The translations under genes and the position numbers were made by a program. DNA of 64,000 nucleotides, taken from CALKAL01 sp051846895. Its GTDB lineage: Bacteria; Bacillota; Bacilli; Bacillales; Alkalibacillaceae. The stretch is from contig JBPYCQ010000011.1 of the NCBI GenBank assembly GCA_051846895.1, positions 33,462-97,461 on the forward strand. Direction: 5' to 3'. Below the pieces are notes generated by a model. The model saw nothing but the letters and a program-made list of their open reading frames with translations. It was not told the DNA's origin and did no database searches. Shown here in pieces: positions 17,211-25,231 of the stretch. Position 1 is the stretch's first letter, and each line of letters opens with the position of its first letter.

Positions 17211-17618
17211 CTATTACCACCTACCTATAACTAAATAATGAATAAACTTTTTATATATTAGAAATACCTTATCCAATTCTTAATACTGAATTTTTTAACA
17301 TTATACTTCTATATTACTACTTCTAACCCCTTTTTTCGAAATTTGATAATTAAAATGAATATCTTATTTGTCAACTCCTGTAAACAATAACCCTTCAATC
17401 ACCCTATTTTCATCCCTACAAAAAAATAAGGCTCACCAGGCTGGACAACTTACCAAATCACTGGAAACCTTATAATAACAACACTTAAGCTACTTTTACT
17501 CGTTTACCTGTACAACCAAAATAAATAACCCCAAAAAATACACCTCAAACCCGCATTCACCTTTGGAGTTAAAATATATTTTACCGACGGAACCCCTATT
17601 TTTCACTTTTACAGTTGC
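17211..17618. other. AT-rich gap without recognisable gene
   Basis: About 400 bases upstream of mntA. Many stops in all frames, no structured RNA or repeat recognised. It must hold the mntA-hepT promoter, but I could not place one with confidence. Confidence 0.4.
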
Positions 17619-17641
17619 AAAAAAGGGAACTCCCCCTTTTT
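17619..17641 (-). terminator. Terminator of the 17.6-18.1 kb gene
   Basis: Minus-strand AAAAAGGG/TCCCTTTTTT hairpin overlapping the stop codon and ending in a T-run. Confidence 0.6.
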
Positions 17642-18092
17642 AATGATATGTTATATCCCATTCTAATTCTTGCCTATTAATTGCGTTCATAAGTTTATTG
17701 TCACTTTTTATTTTATAATACTTACTACCGTTGCTTATAATATCATCACCCATATATAAAACCACTTTTTCACCTTCGACATTAGTAAGAGTAATAAAAT
17801 ACTCGACTAGATTAGATTTACTTACTCTTAATTCCATTTCAACAGACTCTTCTAAAATATCTTTGATAATAACTTTATCAGTAATTTTAGTTACTCTAGT
17901 TTGTTCTTCTAACTCTTTAATTTCAGCATATTCCCCTATAATAGTATGACTGATAAGCATTTCAGCGATTTCAACCTCATCATTATAGACTTCTGATATT
18001 AAATTCCCAAAAGTTATAGTTCTGAAATAAAAGATAACCAATCCCAAAATTATTATTATAATTGCCAATAAAACATATAACCATTTTTTCAA
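17640..18092 (-). CDS. Membrane-anchored protein of unknown function
   Basis: About 150 residues: one N-terminal transmembrane segment (residues ~4-25, very Ile/Leu-rich) followed by a ~125-residue acidic extracytoplasmic domain with alternating strands. No lipobox. I choose the TTG start (MKKWLYVLL) because GAGGTGG precedes it. Family not recognised. It lies between two toxin-antitoxin pairs. Confidence 0.6.
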   Translation of the reverse strand: MKKWLYVLLAIIIIILGLVIFYFRTITFGNLISEVYNDEVEIAEMLISHTIIGEYAEIKELEEQTRVTKITDKVIIKDILEESVEMELRVSKSNLVEYFITLTNVEGEKVVLYMGDDIISNGSKYYKIKSDNKLMNAINRQELEWDITYH

Positions 18093-18180
18093 AAGTACCA
18101 CCTCTTCCTCGCCATAATGCTTTCAAAGAAATCGGTACATTACTATCAATAAAACTTGTTAGACTTATCCATCGTTCTCC

Positions 18181-18501
18181 TCAAAGTAAACCCTCATATA
18201 ACCGTTTGCCGTACAATATTCGCATGATCACAACTTGTTTTGTTCGTTCATTAACAATATAAAAAACTATATAGGAATCAACAACTATTTTTCTATACCC
18301 TTTGGAACGTAAATACTCATCAGTAAGATGGCTGCCGGAATATGGAAACAAACTTAGCGTCATTATATGATCTTCAATCCGTTTTAATAAATCTGCTGCA
18401 GCATTATCTGCGAATAACTCTTCTGAAATATAACAATATACTTCATCTAAATCTTTCATGGCAATCGGGGTAAAATGAATTGAATATTTACTTTCCGCCA
18501 T
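18181..18501 (-). CDS. RelE/ParE-family toxin
   Basis: 106 residues, normal length. ParE/RelE features: I-x-F-T-x-x-A-x-x-D-L-x-x-I-x-x-Y-I near the start, L-F-P-Y-S-G near 53, G-Y-R-K-I-V-V-D-S-Y-I-V-F-Y near 68, and R-I-L-Y-G-K-R near the end, closest to plasmid-stabilisation (RelE-like) mRNA interferases. Its start overlaps the end of the antitoxin gene by 14 bp. Confidence 0.85.
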   Translation of the reverse strand: MAESKYSIHFTPIAMKDLDEVYCYISEELFADNAAADLLKRIEDHIMTLSLFPYSGSHLTDEYLRSKGYRKIVVDSYIVFYIVNERTKQVVIMRILYGKRLYEGLL

Positions 18502-18754
18502 ACTTTTTCTTTAACCTTTCGAAAACCATTTCAGCACCTAAAAGCTCTTCATTATTATTTAATTGTATTTCTGCTTCTGCTAACTTTTCATACAAATCCG
18601 CTTTCGCCAATTTTTCTTTATACGTTTCCATACTCATGACAACTAAATGACCATATCCATTTTTCGTAATATATACAGGCTCATTACGTTCATGACACAG
18701 CTCTGAAATTTCATTTGTATTTCTTAAGTCTTTGATTGGTCTTATTTCCGGCAT
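18488..18754 (-). CDS. Phd/YefM-family antitoxin
   Basis: 88 residues. N-terminal Phd/YefM DNA-binding fold (I-R-P-I-K-D-L-R-N-T-N-E-I-S...E-P-V-Y-I-T-K-N-G-Y-G-H-L-V-V-M-S-M-E-T-Y) and a charged C-terminal tail that would wrap the toxin. ATG 18754 has GGAGGG upstream; the longer frame is leader. Such antitoxins repress their own operon; two matching palindromes flank the -10 box upstream. Confidence 0.87.
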   Translation of the reverse strand: MPEIRPIKDLRNTNEISELCHERNEPVYITKNGYGHLVVMSMETYKEKLAKADLYEKLAEAEIQLNNNEELLGAEMVFERLKKKYGGK

Positions 18755-18775
18755 ATTAAACCCTCCATCATAAAT

Positions 18776-18807
18776 CATAATTATGCCTTTATTATATCAT
18801 AATTGTG
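18776..18807 (-). promoter_or_regulatory. Phd-RelE promoter with paired operator boxes
   Basis: CATAATTATG (18776-18785, a perfect palindrome) and CATAATTGTG (18798-18807) are 22 bp apart, start to start. Between them on the minus strand lies TATAAT (18791-18796). This is the arrangement expected for a self-repressing antitoxin binding one DNA face. Confidence 0.65.
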
Positions 18808-18949
18808 TTCAAATTAGTTTATCTATTCAAATAATTACCAATAAAAAATGATGTCAACATCCATTCTATCCACTTATTAGTTAAACATTGATTCTGTAAG
18901 CTCAACTTGGTCATATTTAGTAGTGAGGTGATTTGTTTACTCAGACAAA

Positions 18950-18996
18950 AAACACCCATTTCATCGTGTTGACAAAACGGATGTTCCTTTCAAAAT
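18950..18996 (+). repeat. Terminator-like repeat element, copy B
   Basis: Shares TTTCATCGTGYTGAC and the flanking RACAYCY/RGRTGTTYCTTT arms with copy A at 16200-16248, about 75 percent identical by eye. No gene ends immediately before it, so here it looks like a dispersed element. Confidence 0.45.
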
Positions 18997-19017
18997 ACTG
19001 TTATATCAATGTTTAGC

Positions 19018-19130
19018 CCTAGACATCAACGCCACGCACTCCACATGGGACGAGCCACCAAGCTTGACGTCTAGGGTTTTTTTATAGTTTCGTACGTCTG
19101 CGGGAACATGTCGACTAAAGGTGTACGTAT
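19018..19130 (-). pseudogene. Relic of an rlmCD 3' end with insertion and terminator
   Basis: Minus strand encodes V-D-M-F-P-Q-T, then about 50 bp of unrelated sequence, then S-S-H-V-E-C-V-A-L-M-S-R. The intact rlmCD gene 2.2 kb away ends V-D-M-F-P-Q-S-S-H-V-E-C-V-A-L-M-S-R. Differences from the intact gene are mostly at third codon positions, so the relic comes from a diverged copy. On the plus strand the last bases form a hairpin (CCCTAGACATCAA with TTGACGTCTAGGG) followed by seven Ts. Confidence 0.65.
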
Positions 19131-19150
19131 ATGGGAATAGGTCTATGATT

Positions 19151-19717
19151 TCATTTGAATTCCGAACTAGAAATCGTTCTAATCAATTTACAGAAATACT
19201 CCCATTCAGCCGGAAGTTTGTTGTTTCCACTTCTTTTTAAGTTACGCTTTTCACGGATGATTTCAACTTCCCATTGTGTACCATCTAGCACGTTTGGTTC
19301 TTCATATCTTCTTTTCCAATTTAGTAAGTCAATCACTTTTAATCCATTGATGAACGTTGTTATATCTTTATCTGACAATTCTTTTTCAACTGAATCACCG
19401 TCTAAGCTATATTTCCATATAAGATTCTTATCTTGGAAATGAATCATCACGTCATAATACCCTTCAAAATATCCCCCAACGGATGCTCCCAGACCAATCA
19501 TTTCATTGTATGCTGCATCAATCGCTTCATCTGCTGTCCACTTTTCACCGCATTTATTACAATGATATTGAGGACTGTCTTCAGAGATTACGCATCCACC
19601 TAATTTGATTTTACCTTCTTCCTGCTCTTTGAATGCCTCTGCTGTCGGGTAACCATATATTATTCTTGCCACATCAAGTGACCCGCAAGTAAAACACTTT
19701 TTATAACGAATTGTCAT
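19151..19717 (-). CDS. Zinc-ribbon-containing protein, unknown function
   Basis: 188 residues, soluble. Two CxxC knuckles (C8-F-T-C11 and C53-N-K-C56) near the N-terminus, probably a zinc ribbon interrupted by a loop, followed by a mixed domain ending with A-E-W-E-Y-F-C-K-L-I. No family recognised. It lies just inside the segment bounded by the rlmCD relic and intact rlmCD. The ATG has no strong ribosome binding site. Confidence 0.6.
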   Translation of the reverse strand: MTIRYKKCFTCGSLDVARIIYGYPTAEAFKEQEEGKIKLGGCVISEDSPQYHCNKCGEKWTADEAIDAAYNEMIGLGASVGGYFEGYYDVMIHFQDKNLIWKYSLDGDSVEKELSDKDITTFINGLKVIDLLNWKRRYEEPNVLDGTQWEVEIIREKRNLKRSGNNKLPAEWEYFCKLIRTISSSEFK

Positions 19718-20143
19718 TGTCTCATCTACTCATTTCCAATTTCATAATTCTCTCTTCATAAACTATGAATCATTCATTATTTTCTGAAGTGGATCTTCAA
19801 TAGCACTTTTAAATTTAATCATGGATCAGTTAAAAATTGAATCATTTCAGTCCAATGCTCTTCATTAAAAATACTTGTTCATTTTCTGTAAAAGATTTGT
19901 CCAAAAATATATCCTAGTATTATACCTGGCCTGATTTTGTTCTTTTATTTTACTTCTACTTGTTTCTTATTAATGGGTTAAAAAAAGAAAAACATTGCAA
20001 ATCATTTTCTTTCTCTTCGGTGTAATCGATTCTACTCCTATTGTTTAATACGGTTAAGAAACGAGATACGTTTCACGAAGTTTATTATAAATTAAATGCT
20101 ATTACAGAACAAAATTGCTAAGCTCAGAATTTAATATTAACTC
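19718..20143. other. Gap without recognisable gene
   Basis: About 425 AT-rich bases between the zinc-ribbon gene and the PadR promoter. Short frames only; no repeat, RNA or intact ORF supported. Confidence 0.4.
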
Positions 20144-20193
20144 TTTACAACGACTATCGCACCGTGATATACTCTATGTATCACGACGCGATA
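20144..20193 (+). promoter_or_regulatory. PadR promoter and operator
   Basis: TTTACA (20144-20149), 18-bp spacer, TATACT (20168-20173). Overlaid is a large inverted repeat: arms TATCGCACCGTGATA (20155-20169) and TATCACGACGCGATA (20179-20193), 13 of 15 bp matched, 9-bp spacer. One arm covers the spacer and part of the -10, the other the likely start point. Autorepression by PadR is the natural reading. Confidence 0.75.
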
Positions 20194-20212
20194 TATCGAG
20201 GTGAATAATAAA

Positions 20213-20539
20213 TTGGATCATGAAAAATTAATGAAAAAATACACACCTATGACCGAAACGGCCTTTTACATTTTGCTATCGTTCATGCATAAACGGCATG
20301 GCTATGAAGTCATACAACATGTTGCTGAACTGACGAACGGTCGTATCAAGCTTGGTGCAGGCACGATGTATGGCACAATTACAAAAATGCAAAAAGACGA
20401 ACTCATTCAGTATTTACACGAAGATGAAAAGCGGAAATTTTACCAAATTACCGCTTTAGGCAAGGCTATTTTGAAGGCAGAAACATTGCGGATTAAAGAA
20501 CTTTATCATAATCTGGAGGGATTATCGTGGGAAAACTAA
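20213..20539 (+). CDS. PadR-family transcriptional regulator
   Basis: About 108 residues. Winged helix of PadR type: T-E-T-A-F-Y-I-L-L-S-F-M-H-K-R-H-G-Y-E-V near the start, L-G-A-G-T-M-Y-G-T-I-T-K-M near 55, and R-K-F-Y-Q-I-T-A-L-G-K near 80. Start TTG 20213 has GAGGTG at 9 nt; the GTG at 20201 is part of that site. Its stop overlaps the DUF2812 gene, forming the common PadR-DUF2812 operon. Confidence 0.87.
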   Translation: MDHEKLMKKYTPMTETAFYILLSFMHKRHGYEVIQHVAELTNGRIKLGAGTMYGTITKMQKDELIQYLHEDEKRKFYQITALGKAILKAETLRIKELYHNLEGLSWEN

Positions 20540-21078
20540 TCAAAAAGTTTCGTTTTATAACAGTGGATAACTTCGAAAAGGAAGAACACTATTTCAAAGA
20601 GATGTCTGAAAAAGGGTTCCATATTGAAGCGTACGGTTTCCCATTTTATAAATTTCGCAAAGGAACGCCGCAAAGCTTTATGTATCAAACTGATTTTCAG
20701 AAACTAGTAGGCAATGAGAAGGATAGCTATTTGCAATTATTTTCGGATGATGGTTGGGAATTCGTGATGGAGTACCCTGGCGTTCACGGGACGTGGTATT
20801 ATTTCCGCAAGCCAGCAACAGGTCAAGACAGTACGAAAATTTTCACCGATAACAGCTCAAAAATTGACCTTTATCGAAAAGTTCGGAAAAACTGGTTCTT
20901 TTTCTTTTTGATCATGACACCAGCCATGCTTATCCCTTCCTTGCTTACGAGTTACTGGACGGAGTTTTGGACCTGGTCGACGATTGCCGTGTGGGCACTC
21001 GTTGCACTATTATATTTCAAAATGACGATTAATCTTACGTATAAAATCAAACAACTAACACATTCGCAAACAGATTAA
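20527..21078 (+). CDS. DUF2812 membrane protein
   Basis: 183 residues. N-terminal ~115-residue soluble domain with the DUF2812 signature (F-R-F-I-T-V-D-N-F-E-K-E-E-H-Y-F-K-E-M-S-E-K-G) and two C-terminal transmembrane helices (~125-147 and 150-168). Start GTG with GGAGGG upstream, inside the end of padR, so coupled. These proteins almost always sit with a PadR regulator; function unknown. Confidence 0.85.
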   Translation: MGKLIKKFRFITVDNFEKEEHYFKEMSEKGFHIEAYGFPFYKFRKGTPQSFMYQTDFQKLVGNEKDSYLQLFSDDGWEFVMEYPGVHGTWYYFRKPATGQDSTKIFTDNSSKIDLYRKVRKNWFFFFLIMTPAMLIPSLLTSYWTEFWTWSTIAVWALVALLYFKMTINLTYKIKQLTHSQTD

Positions 21079-21096
21079 TTCATTTTTGATACGAAC

Positions 21097-21127
21097 CCTC
21101 GATCAACAATTGATCGAGGGCTTTTTT
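21097..21127 (+). terminator. Terminator of padR-DUF2812
   Basis: CCCTCGATCA/TGATCGAGGG hairpin with 5-nt loop and C-T6 tail. Confidence 0.92.
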
Positions 21128-21139
21128 ATGGGAAAGGAC

Positions 21140-21289
21140 GGAAGACTGCATTTCTATCACCTGGTGCCATATGTAGGCCACCGTCTGCTCTTTGTCCATT
21201 CCCGTTAGGTGGTACTGCATGCCTATCCGCTGTGCAATCGCCTCATATTTTTTCATCCTAAGTGTTCTAGGATCGTCGTCTGTCCTCAT
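21140..21289 (-). pseudogene. Fragment of transposition-type AAA ATPase (ExeA/TniB-like)
   Basis: A short frame reads D-D-P-R-T-L-R-M-K-K-Y-E-A-I-A-Q-R-I-G-M-Q-Y-H-L-T-G-M-D-K-E-Q-T-V-A-Y-I. This matches the sensor/lid region of ExeA-type AAA ATPases found in transposons, where L-R...E-x-I-x-Q-R-I...Y-H-L-x-G-x-x-x-x-E-T-x-x-Y-I is conserved. Walker motifs are absent. The open frame runs on through the terminator of the opposite gene, so its last ~15 residues are not native. A mobile-element remnant is the best reading. Confidence 0.5.
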
Positions 21290-21302
21290 CTAATAAATAC
21301 TT

Positions 21303-22682
21303 TCATTCATCCTTTCTAGACATCAAAGCCACACACTCAACATGACTACTCTGCGGAAACATATCAACTGGCTGAATCTCTTTTGTCTCGTATCCACCAT
21401 CAGCTAATATTTTTAAATCTCGAGCAAGGGTTGATGGGTTACAGGATACATAAACAATCCGCTTCGGCTCCATCTCAATCATTGCTTGTAATAATGACTC
21501 ATCACACCCTTTACGTGGCGGATCGACAACGATTACATCAGGCCTTAAGCCTTGTGCTTTCCACCATGGCATAACCTTCTCTGCCTCACCTACATAAAAT
21601 TCAGCATTCGTGATGCCATTCCGTTTGGCATTATCTTTAGCATTGTCAACGGCTTGTGGCACAACCTCAACACCGTATACCTTTTTCGCGTGTTGGGCTA
21701 AAAATAATGAGATACTTCCAATCCCACAATAGGCATCAATCACAGTTTCTTGACCGGACAACTGAGCATATTTTAAGGCCTGTTCGTATAAAAGTTCTGT
21801 CTGTTCTGGATTCACTTGGAAAAAGGAATGGGCTGATATTTCGAATTCTAAATCACCAATTTTATCAATAATCACTTCTTTTCCCCAAATAACTTTTGAA
21901 TTGCGCCCCATTATGACGTTAGTTCTTTTCGGATTTACATTATGAACAATGCCAACAATATTTGAGTCAAGTGCACGAATACGTTCTATTAGCTCTTTCT
22001 TTTTCGGTAAGTCCTTCGTGTTAGTTACAATGACAACCATGATTTCACTCGTGTGATAGCCTGCACGGACAACGATATGTCTAATGACACCACGGTGCTT
22101 AACCTCATCATATGGCTCTATTCCAAGATCCTCAATAATGCCTCTCATTTCACGCAAAATATGATCATTCGCTTTATTTTGTACTGGGCAAGTATCCATT
22201 TCAATAATATGGTGGCTTCTCTTTTGATAAAAACCGGTTAATACTCTCCCATCTTTCATTGCGACAGGCATTTGAGCTTTATTACGATAACTCCACGGTT
22301 CTTTCATGCCTATCGTAGGATGAACGGGTACACCCGGCATATGAGCGATTTTTCTCATGACATCTTGAACTTGTTTCTGCTTCATATTAAGCTGCAACTC
22401 ATACGTCATATGTTGTATTTGACATCCGCCACATTGATAAAAGACGTCACAAGGTGGCTCAACACGCTGCTCACTTGTTTCATGAAGCTCAATCAGCCGG
22501 CCAAAAGCTAAGTTTTTCTTCACTTTAACTATTTTCACTTTCGCTTTTTCACCTGGTAAGCCGTACGGAACGAAGATTGGGAAACCATCAATCTTCCCAA
22601 CTCCTTCTCCCTCATGGGTCAAATCCGAAAAAGTAAGATTAACATATTCATTTTTCTTCACAGGTGCTGTATCTTTTGCCAT
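21303..22682 (-). CDS. rlmCD: 23S rRNA (uracil-5-)-methyltransferase RlmCD
   Basis: 459 residues. N-terminal TRAM domain (~8-68), the Cys cluster for the 4Fe-4S centre (C-D-V-F-Y-Q-C-G-G-C near 78-87), SAM-binding D-A-Y-C-G-I-G near 315, and the catalytic cysteine in V-S-C-N-P-S-T-L-A-R-D. Methylates U747 and U1939 of 23S rRNA in B. subtilis (YefA). AAGGCGG precedes the ATG. As in B. subtilis it lies near gatB-dgkB. Confidence 0.93.
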   Translation of the reverse strand: MAKDTAPVKKNEYVNLTFSDLTHEGEGVGKIDGFPIFVPYGLPGEKAKVKIVKVKKNLAFGRLIELHETSEQRVEPPCDVFYQCGGCQIQHMTYELQLNMKQKQVQDVMRKIAHMPGVPVHPTIGMKEPWSYRNKAQMPVAMKDGRVLTGFYQKRSHHIIEMDTCPVQNKANDHILREMRGIIEDLGIEPYDEVKHRGVIRHIVVRAGYHTSEIMVVIVTNTKDLPKKKELIERIRALDSNIVGIVHNVNPKRTNVIMGRNSKVIWGKEVIIDKIGDLEFEISAHSFFQVNPEQTELLYEQALKYAQLSGQETVIDAYCGIGSISLFLAQHAKKVYGVEVVPQAVDNAKDNAKRNGITNAEFYVGEAEKVMPWWKAQGLRPDVIVVDPPRKGCDESLLQAMIEMEPKRIVYVSCNPSTLARDLKILADGGYETKEIQPVDMFPQSSHVECVALMSRKDE

Positions 22683-22888
22683 ATTAAAACCGCCTTATTT
22701 TCTAGTCTTTAACTATTATAAGCCAAATGACGGGTTTTCATAAAGTAATTGATTAATGGTTTTTAGTTACTACTATGGTTAAAATTTTCATTATAAAAAT
22801 CATATAATTCGGATTTTGATTTTAAGTTTTGTACACTTTTAAGTGTAGGATAATAGTTATCACTTTAGAGGGAAGTAGGAATTTTAGT

Positions 22889-24109
22889 ATGAATTTATGG
22901 AAAATGTATCGTGACACATCTCTTGTTATTAAAATGTCAGTTGGCTTTTTATTAGGCCTTCTCGTTGCACTCATTTTCAGAGAAAGCGCTGAACTATTAA
23001 ACCCGCTTGGCACGTTGTTGATCCGTCTGTTAAGTTTAATCGCCATTCCCGTTATTTTTTTAACAGTGGTGCTGGCCGTTAATAAAATGAACATCAGTCT
23101 GACGGGTAAGTTGGGTGGAAAATTGTTTCTTTATTATACAGTCACAACAGCTGCTGCGGTATTAATCGGGGTTTCGTTAGCACTTTGGTTTAATCCAGGG
23201 AAAAACATCTCATTACCGAACACCTCTGTCGATCAACCAGAAATTCCACATATATCCGATATATTATTGCAAATCGTTCCTGAAAATATATTTGTTGCGT
23301 TTTCTGCTGGCGATTTAATGTCAATCTTATTCCTTGCTGTGGTGATAGGTATGGCAATATCGACGATGATTTTTGCGCAAGATGAAAACATGCAGAAATA
23401 CGGGAAGGTACTCGACAGTTTTTTCACCGCGTTAAATGAAATGTTTTATAAAATATTAAACGGTATTTTGCTTTATGCGCCGATTGGAGTATTTGCGATT
23501 AGTGCGTCTACTTTTGGAATACAAGGTTGGGAGACATTAAAATCATTACTCACATTTACGGCCGTATTTTATCTAGGACTAATTATTTTATGGGCAGTTG
23601 TTTATACAGGATTTTTGAAGTTATCTGGACATTCCTTAAAACACTTTTTTACAAAAACAAAAGAAGCTTATACGACAGCATTCTTCACATCAAGTAGTAT
23701 TGCATCGTTACCTGTGGCCATTGATGCTGCTAAGAAAGCTGGTATTTCGGAAAGGACTGCCAATTTCTCTCTTCCGCTAGGGGCTATTTTCAATTCTGAC
23801 GGTGGAGCGCTTCGTATGGGTGTGTCACTTGTGTTTGCCGCAAATATTACTGAGCTTAATCTGTCATGGATGGATTTTATCATTATCGTCTTGATTGGTA
23901 CGTTATTGTCTATTGGAACAGCAGGTGTACCAGCAGCAGGTTTAGTTACATTGTCCGTTGTTTTGAGTCTGTTTGGCCTTCCATTGGAGATCGTTGCGCT
24001 TATTGCAGGAGTTGATGCGATTATTGGAATGGGTGGAACAGCTTCCAATGTTGTTGGTGATATTGTTGGGGCGGCTGTAATTGATCGTAAAGAACAGGCA
24101 CAAACTTAA
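22889..24109 (+). CDS. Dicarboxylate/amino acid:cation symporter (DAACS)
   Basis: About 406 residues, 8 transmembrane helices plus the two re-entrant loops of the GltP/GltT/DctA fold. Seen: the serine-rich loop F-F-T-S-S-S-I-A-S-L-P-V near 270, the N-S-D-G-G-A motif near 300 (family N-M-D-G-T), and G-M-G-G-T-A-S-N-V-V-G-D near the C-terminus. Takes up glutamate, aspartate or C4-dicarboxylates with H+ or Na+. The ATG 22889 has AGGA at 8 nt. Confidence 0.85.
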   Translation: MNLWKMYRDTSLVIKMSVGFLLGLLVALIFRESAELLNPLGTLLIRLLSLIAIPVIFLTVVLAVNKMNISLTGKLGGKLFLYYTVTTAAAVLIGVSLALWFNPGKNISLPNTSVDQPEIPHISDILLQIVPENIFVAFSAGDLMSILFLAVVIGMAISTMIFAQDENMQKYGKVLDSFFTALNEMFYKILNGILLYAPIGVFAISASTFGIQGWETLKSLLTFTAVFYLGLIILWAVVYTGFLKLSGHSLKHFFTKTKEAYTTAFFTSSSIASLPVAIDAAKKAGISERTANFSLPLGAIFNSDGGALRMGVSLVFAANITELNLSWMDFIIIVLIGTLLSIGTAGVPAAGLVTLSVVLSLFGLPLEIVALIAGVDAIIGMGGTASNVVGDIVGAAVIDRKEQAQT

Positions 24110-24164
24110 ATGTTTACATCAAGAATATGACTTCTTGCACTATTGGTAAGTGGTTCAGTATTCA

Positions 24165-24219
24165 ATTAATTAAGCTTGAGAGACAACTACTAAGACAGGA
24201 TTTCTCAAGCTTAATTAAT
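24165..24219 (+). terminator. 17-bp perfect inverted repeat after the symporter
   Basis: Arms 24165-24181 and 24203-24219, 21-nt loop, no strong T-run. Probably stops symporter transcripts; the lack of T-run leaves a binding-site role open. Confidence 0.5.
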
Positions 24220-24235
24220 GTTGCTTAACTTCACC

Positions 24236-24263
24236 AAAAAAAGAGGCCATTATCTGACCTCTT
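24236..24263 (-). terminator. Terminator of dgkB
   Basis: AGAGGTCA/TGGCCTCT hairpin ending in T7 on the minus strand; overlaps the dgkB stop. Confidence 0.85.
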
Positions 24264-25158
24264 AATCGTCTTCTTCATCAGGAACGAAAAATTCAATATG
24301 TCTATGAAGCATCTCGAACGTTCCTGGGAGTTCACCGCCGTATTCCCCGTCTATATTTAAATGCATCGTATTTTCGGGGATAACTTTTATTTTTTTAGCA
24401 TGTGTGTAGATCACATGCTCATCCATAATATGATTTCCACGTAAAGCTTTATTTGCAGTAAAAATAAACTCTGCGATATTTGTTTTTTTCAAAATGAGTA
24501 CATCAAAATAACCATCATCCAAAATTGCTTTCGGTGCTAACCGTTCAAATCCACCGACTGAGTTCGTGTTTGCGACTAAAAACAACATGATTTCTTCATC
24601 TAATACTTCATCATCGTACTCAATTCTAGTTTTTACAGGGCGGATTGATGGTAGCATCTCAATTCCTTTTAAATAATATGCTAACTGACCTAAATGAGTC
24701 TTTAACTTACTTGGCACTTCATACGTTAATTCTGTTAAACGCCCACCACCAGCTATATTTAAAAAGTGTTGATCATTAACCTTACCGATATCCAACTTTT
24801 TAGAAGTTCCATCAATAATGATATCCATCGCTTTTTTAACATCTCTTGGGATACGAAGGGCACGAGCGAAGTCATTCGTTGTACCCATCGGTAGAATCCC
24901 TACTTTTGGGCGATAAATTTGTTCAGCAATGCCGTGGATGACTTCATTTAAAGTACCGTCACCACCAGCTGCAACAATCATATCATATTCACGTTCACAA
25001 GCGAGTCTAGCAGCTTTCGTTGCATCATGTTCCCCTTTTGTCGCATGCGCCGATGCTTCAAAACCTGCCTGTTCTAAACGATCCAGCACGTCTGGTAAAG
25101 ACTTCTTCATCAGTTCCTTACCAGAGGTTGGATTGTAAATGACACGAGCGCGTTTCAT
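24262..25158 (-). CDS. dgkB: Diacylglycerol kinase DgkB
   Basis: 298 residues. Soluble lipid kinase of the DAGK_cat family with nucleotide-binding G-G-D-G-T at 65-69 and the start P-T-S-G-K. DgkB phosphorylates diacylglycerol released by lipoteichoic acid synthesis. The gatB-dgkB neighbourhood equals that of B. subtilis yerQ. Confidence 0.92.
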   Translation of the reverse strand: MKRARVIYNPTSGKELMKKSLPDVLDRLEQAGFEASAHATKGEHDATKAARLACEREYDMIVAAGGDGTLNEVIHGIAEQIYRPKVGILPMGTTNDFARALRIPRDVKKAMDIIIDGTSKKLDIGKVNDQHFLNIAGGGRLTELTYEVPSKLKTHLGQLAYYLKGIEMLPSIRPVKTRIEYDDEVLDEEIMLFLVANTNSVGGFERLAPKAILDDGYFDVLILKKTNIAEFIFTANKALRGNHIMDEHVIYTHAKKIKVIPENTMHLNIDGEYGGELPGTFEMLHRHIEFFVPDEEDD

Positions 25159-25231
25159 ATTCTCACCTTCAGTCAGTTTCTCCCTATTCTCTTTTCAAAG
25201 GGTTAATTTGTCTAATCTAGTTTAACGCAAA

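Noticed and set aside
21080..21139. C-terminal extension of the 69-aa frame at 21080-21289
   Set aside because: These codons run through the perfect terminator hairpin of the opposite-strand operon, so they are not native coding sequence.
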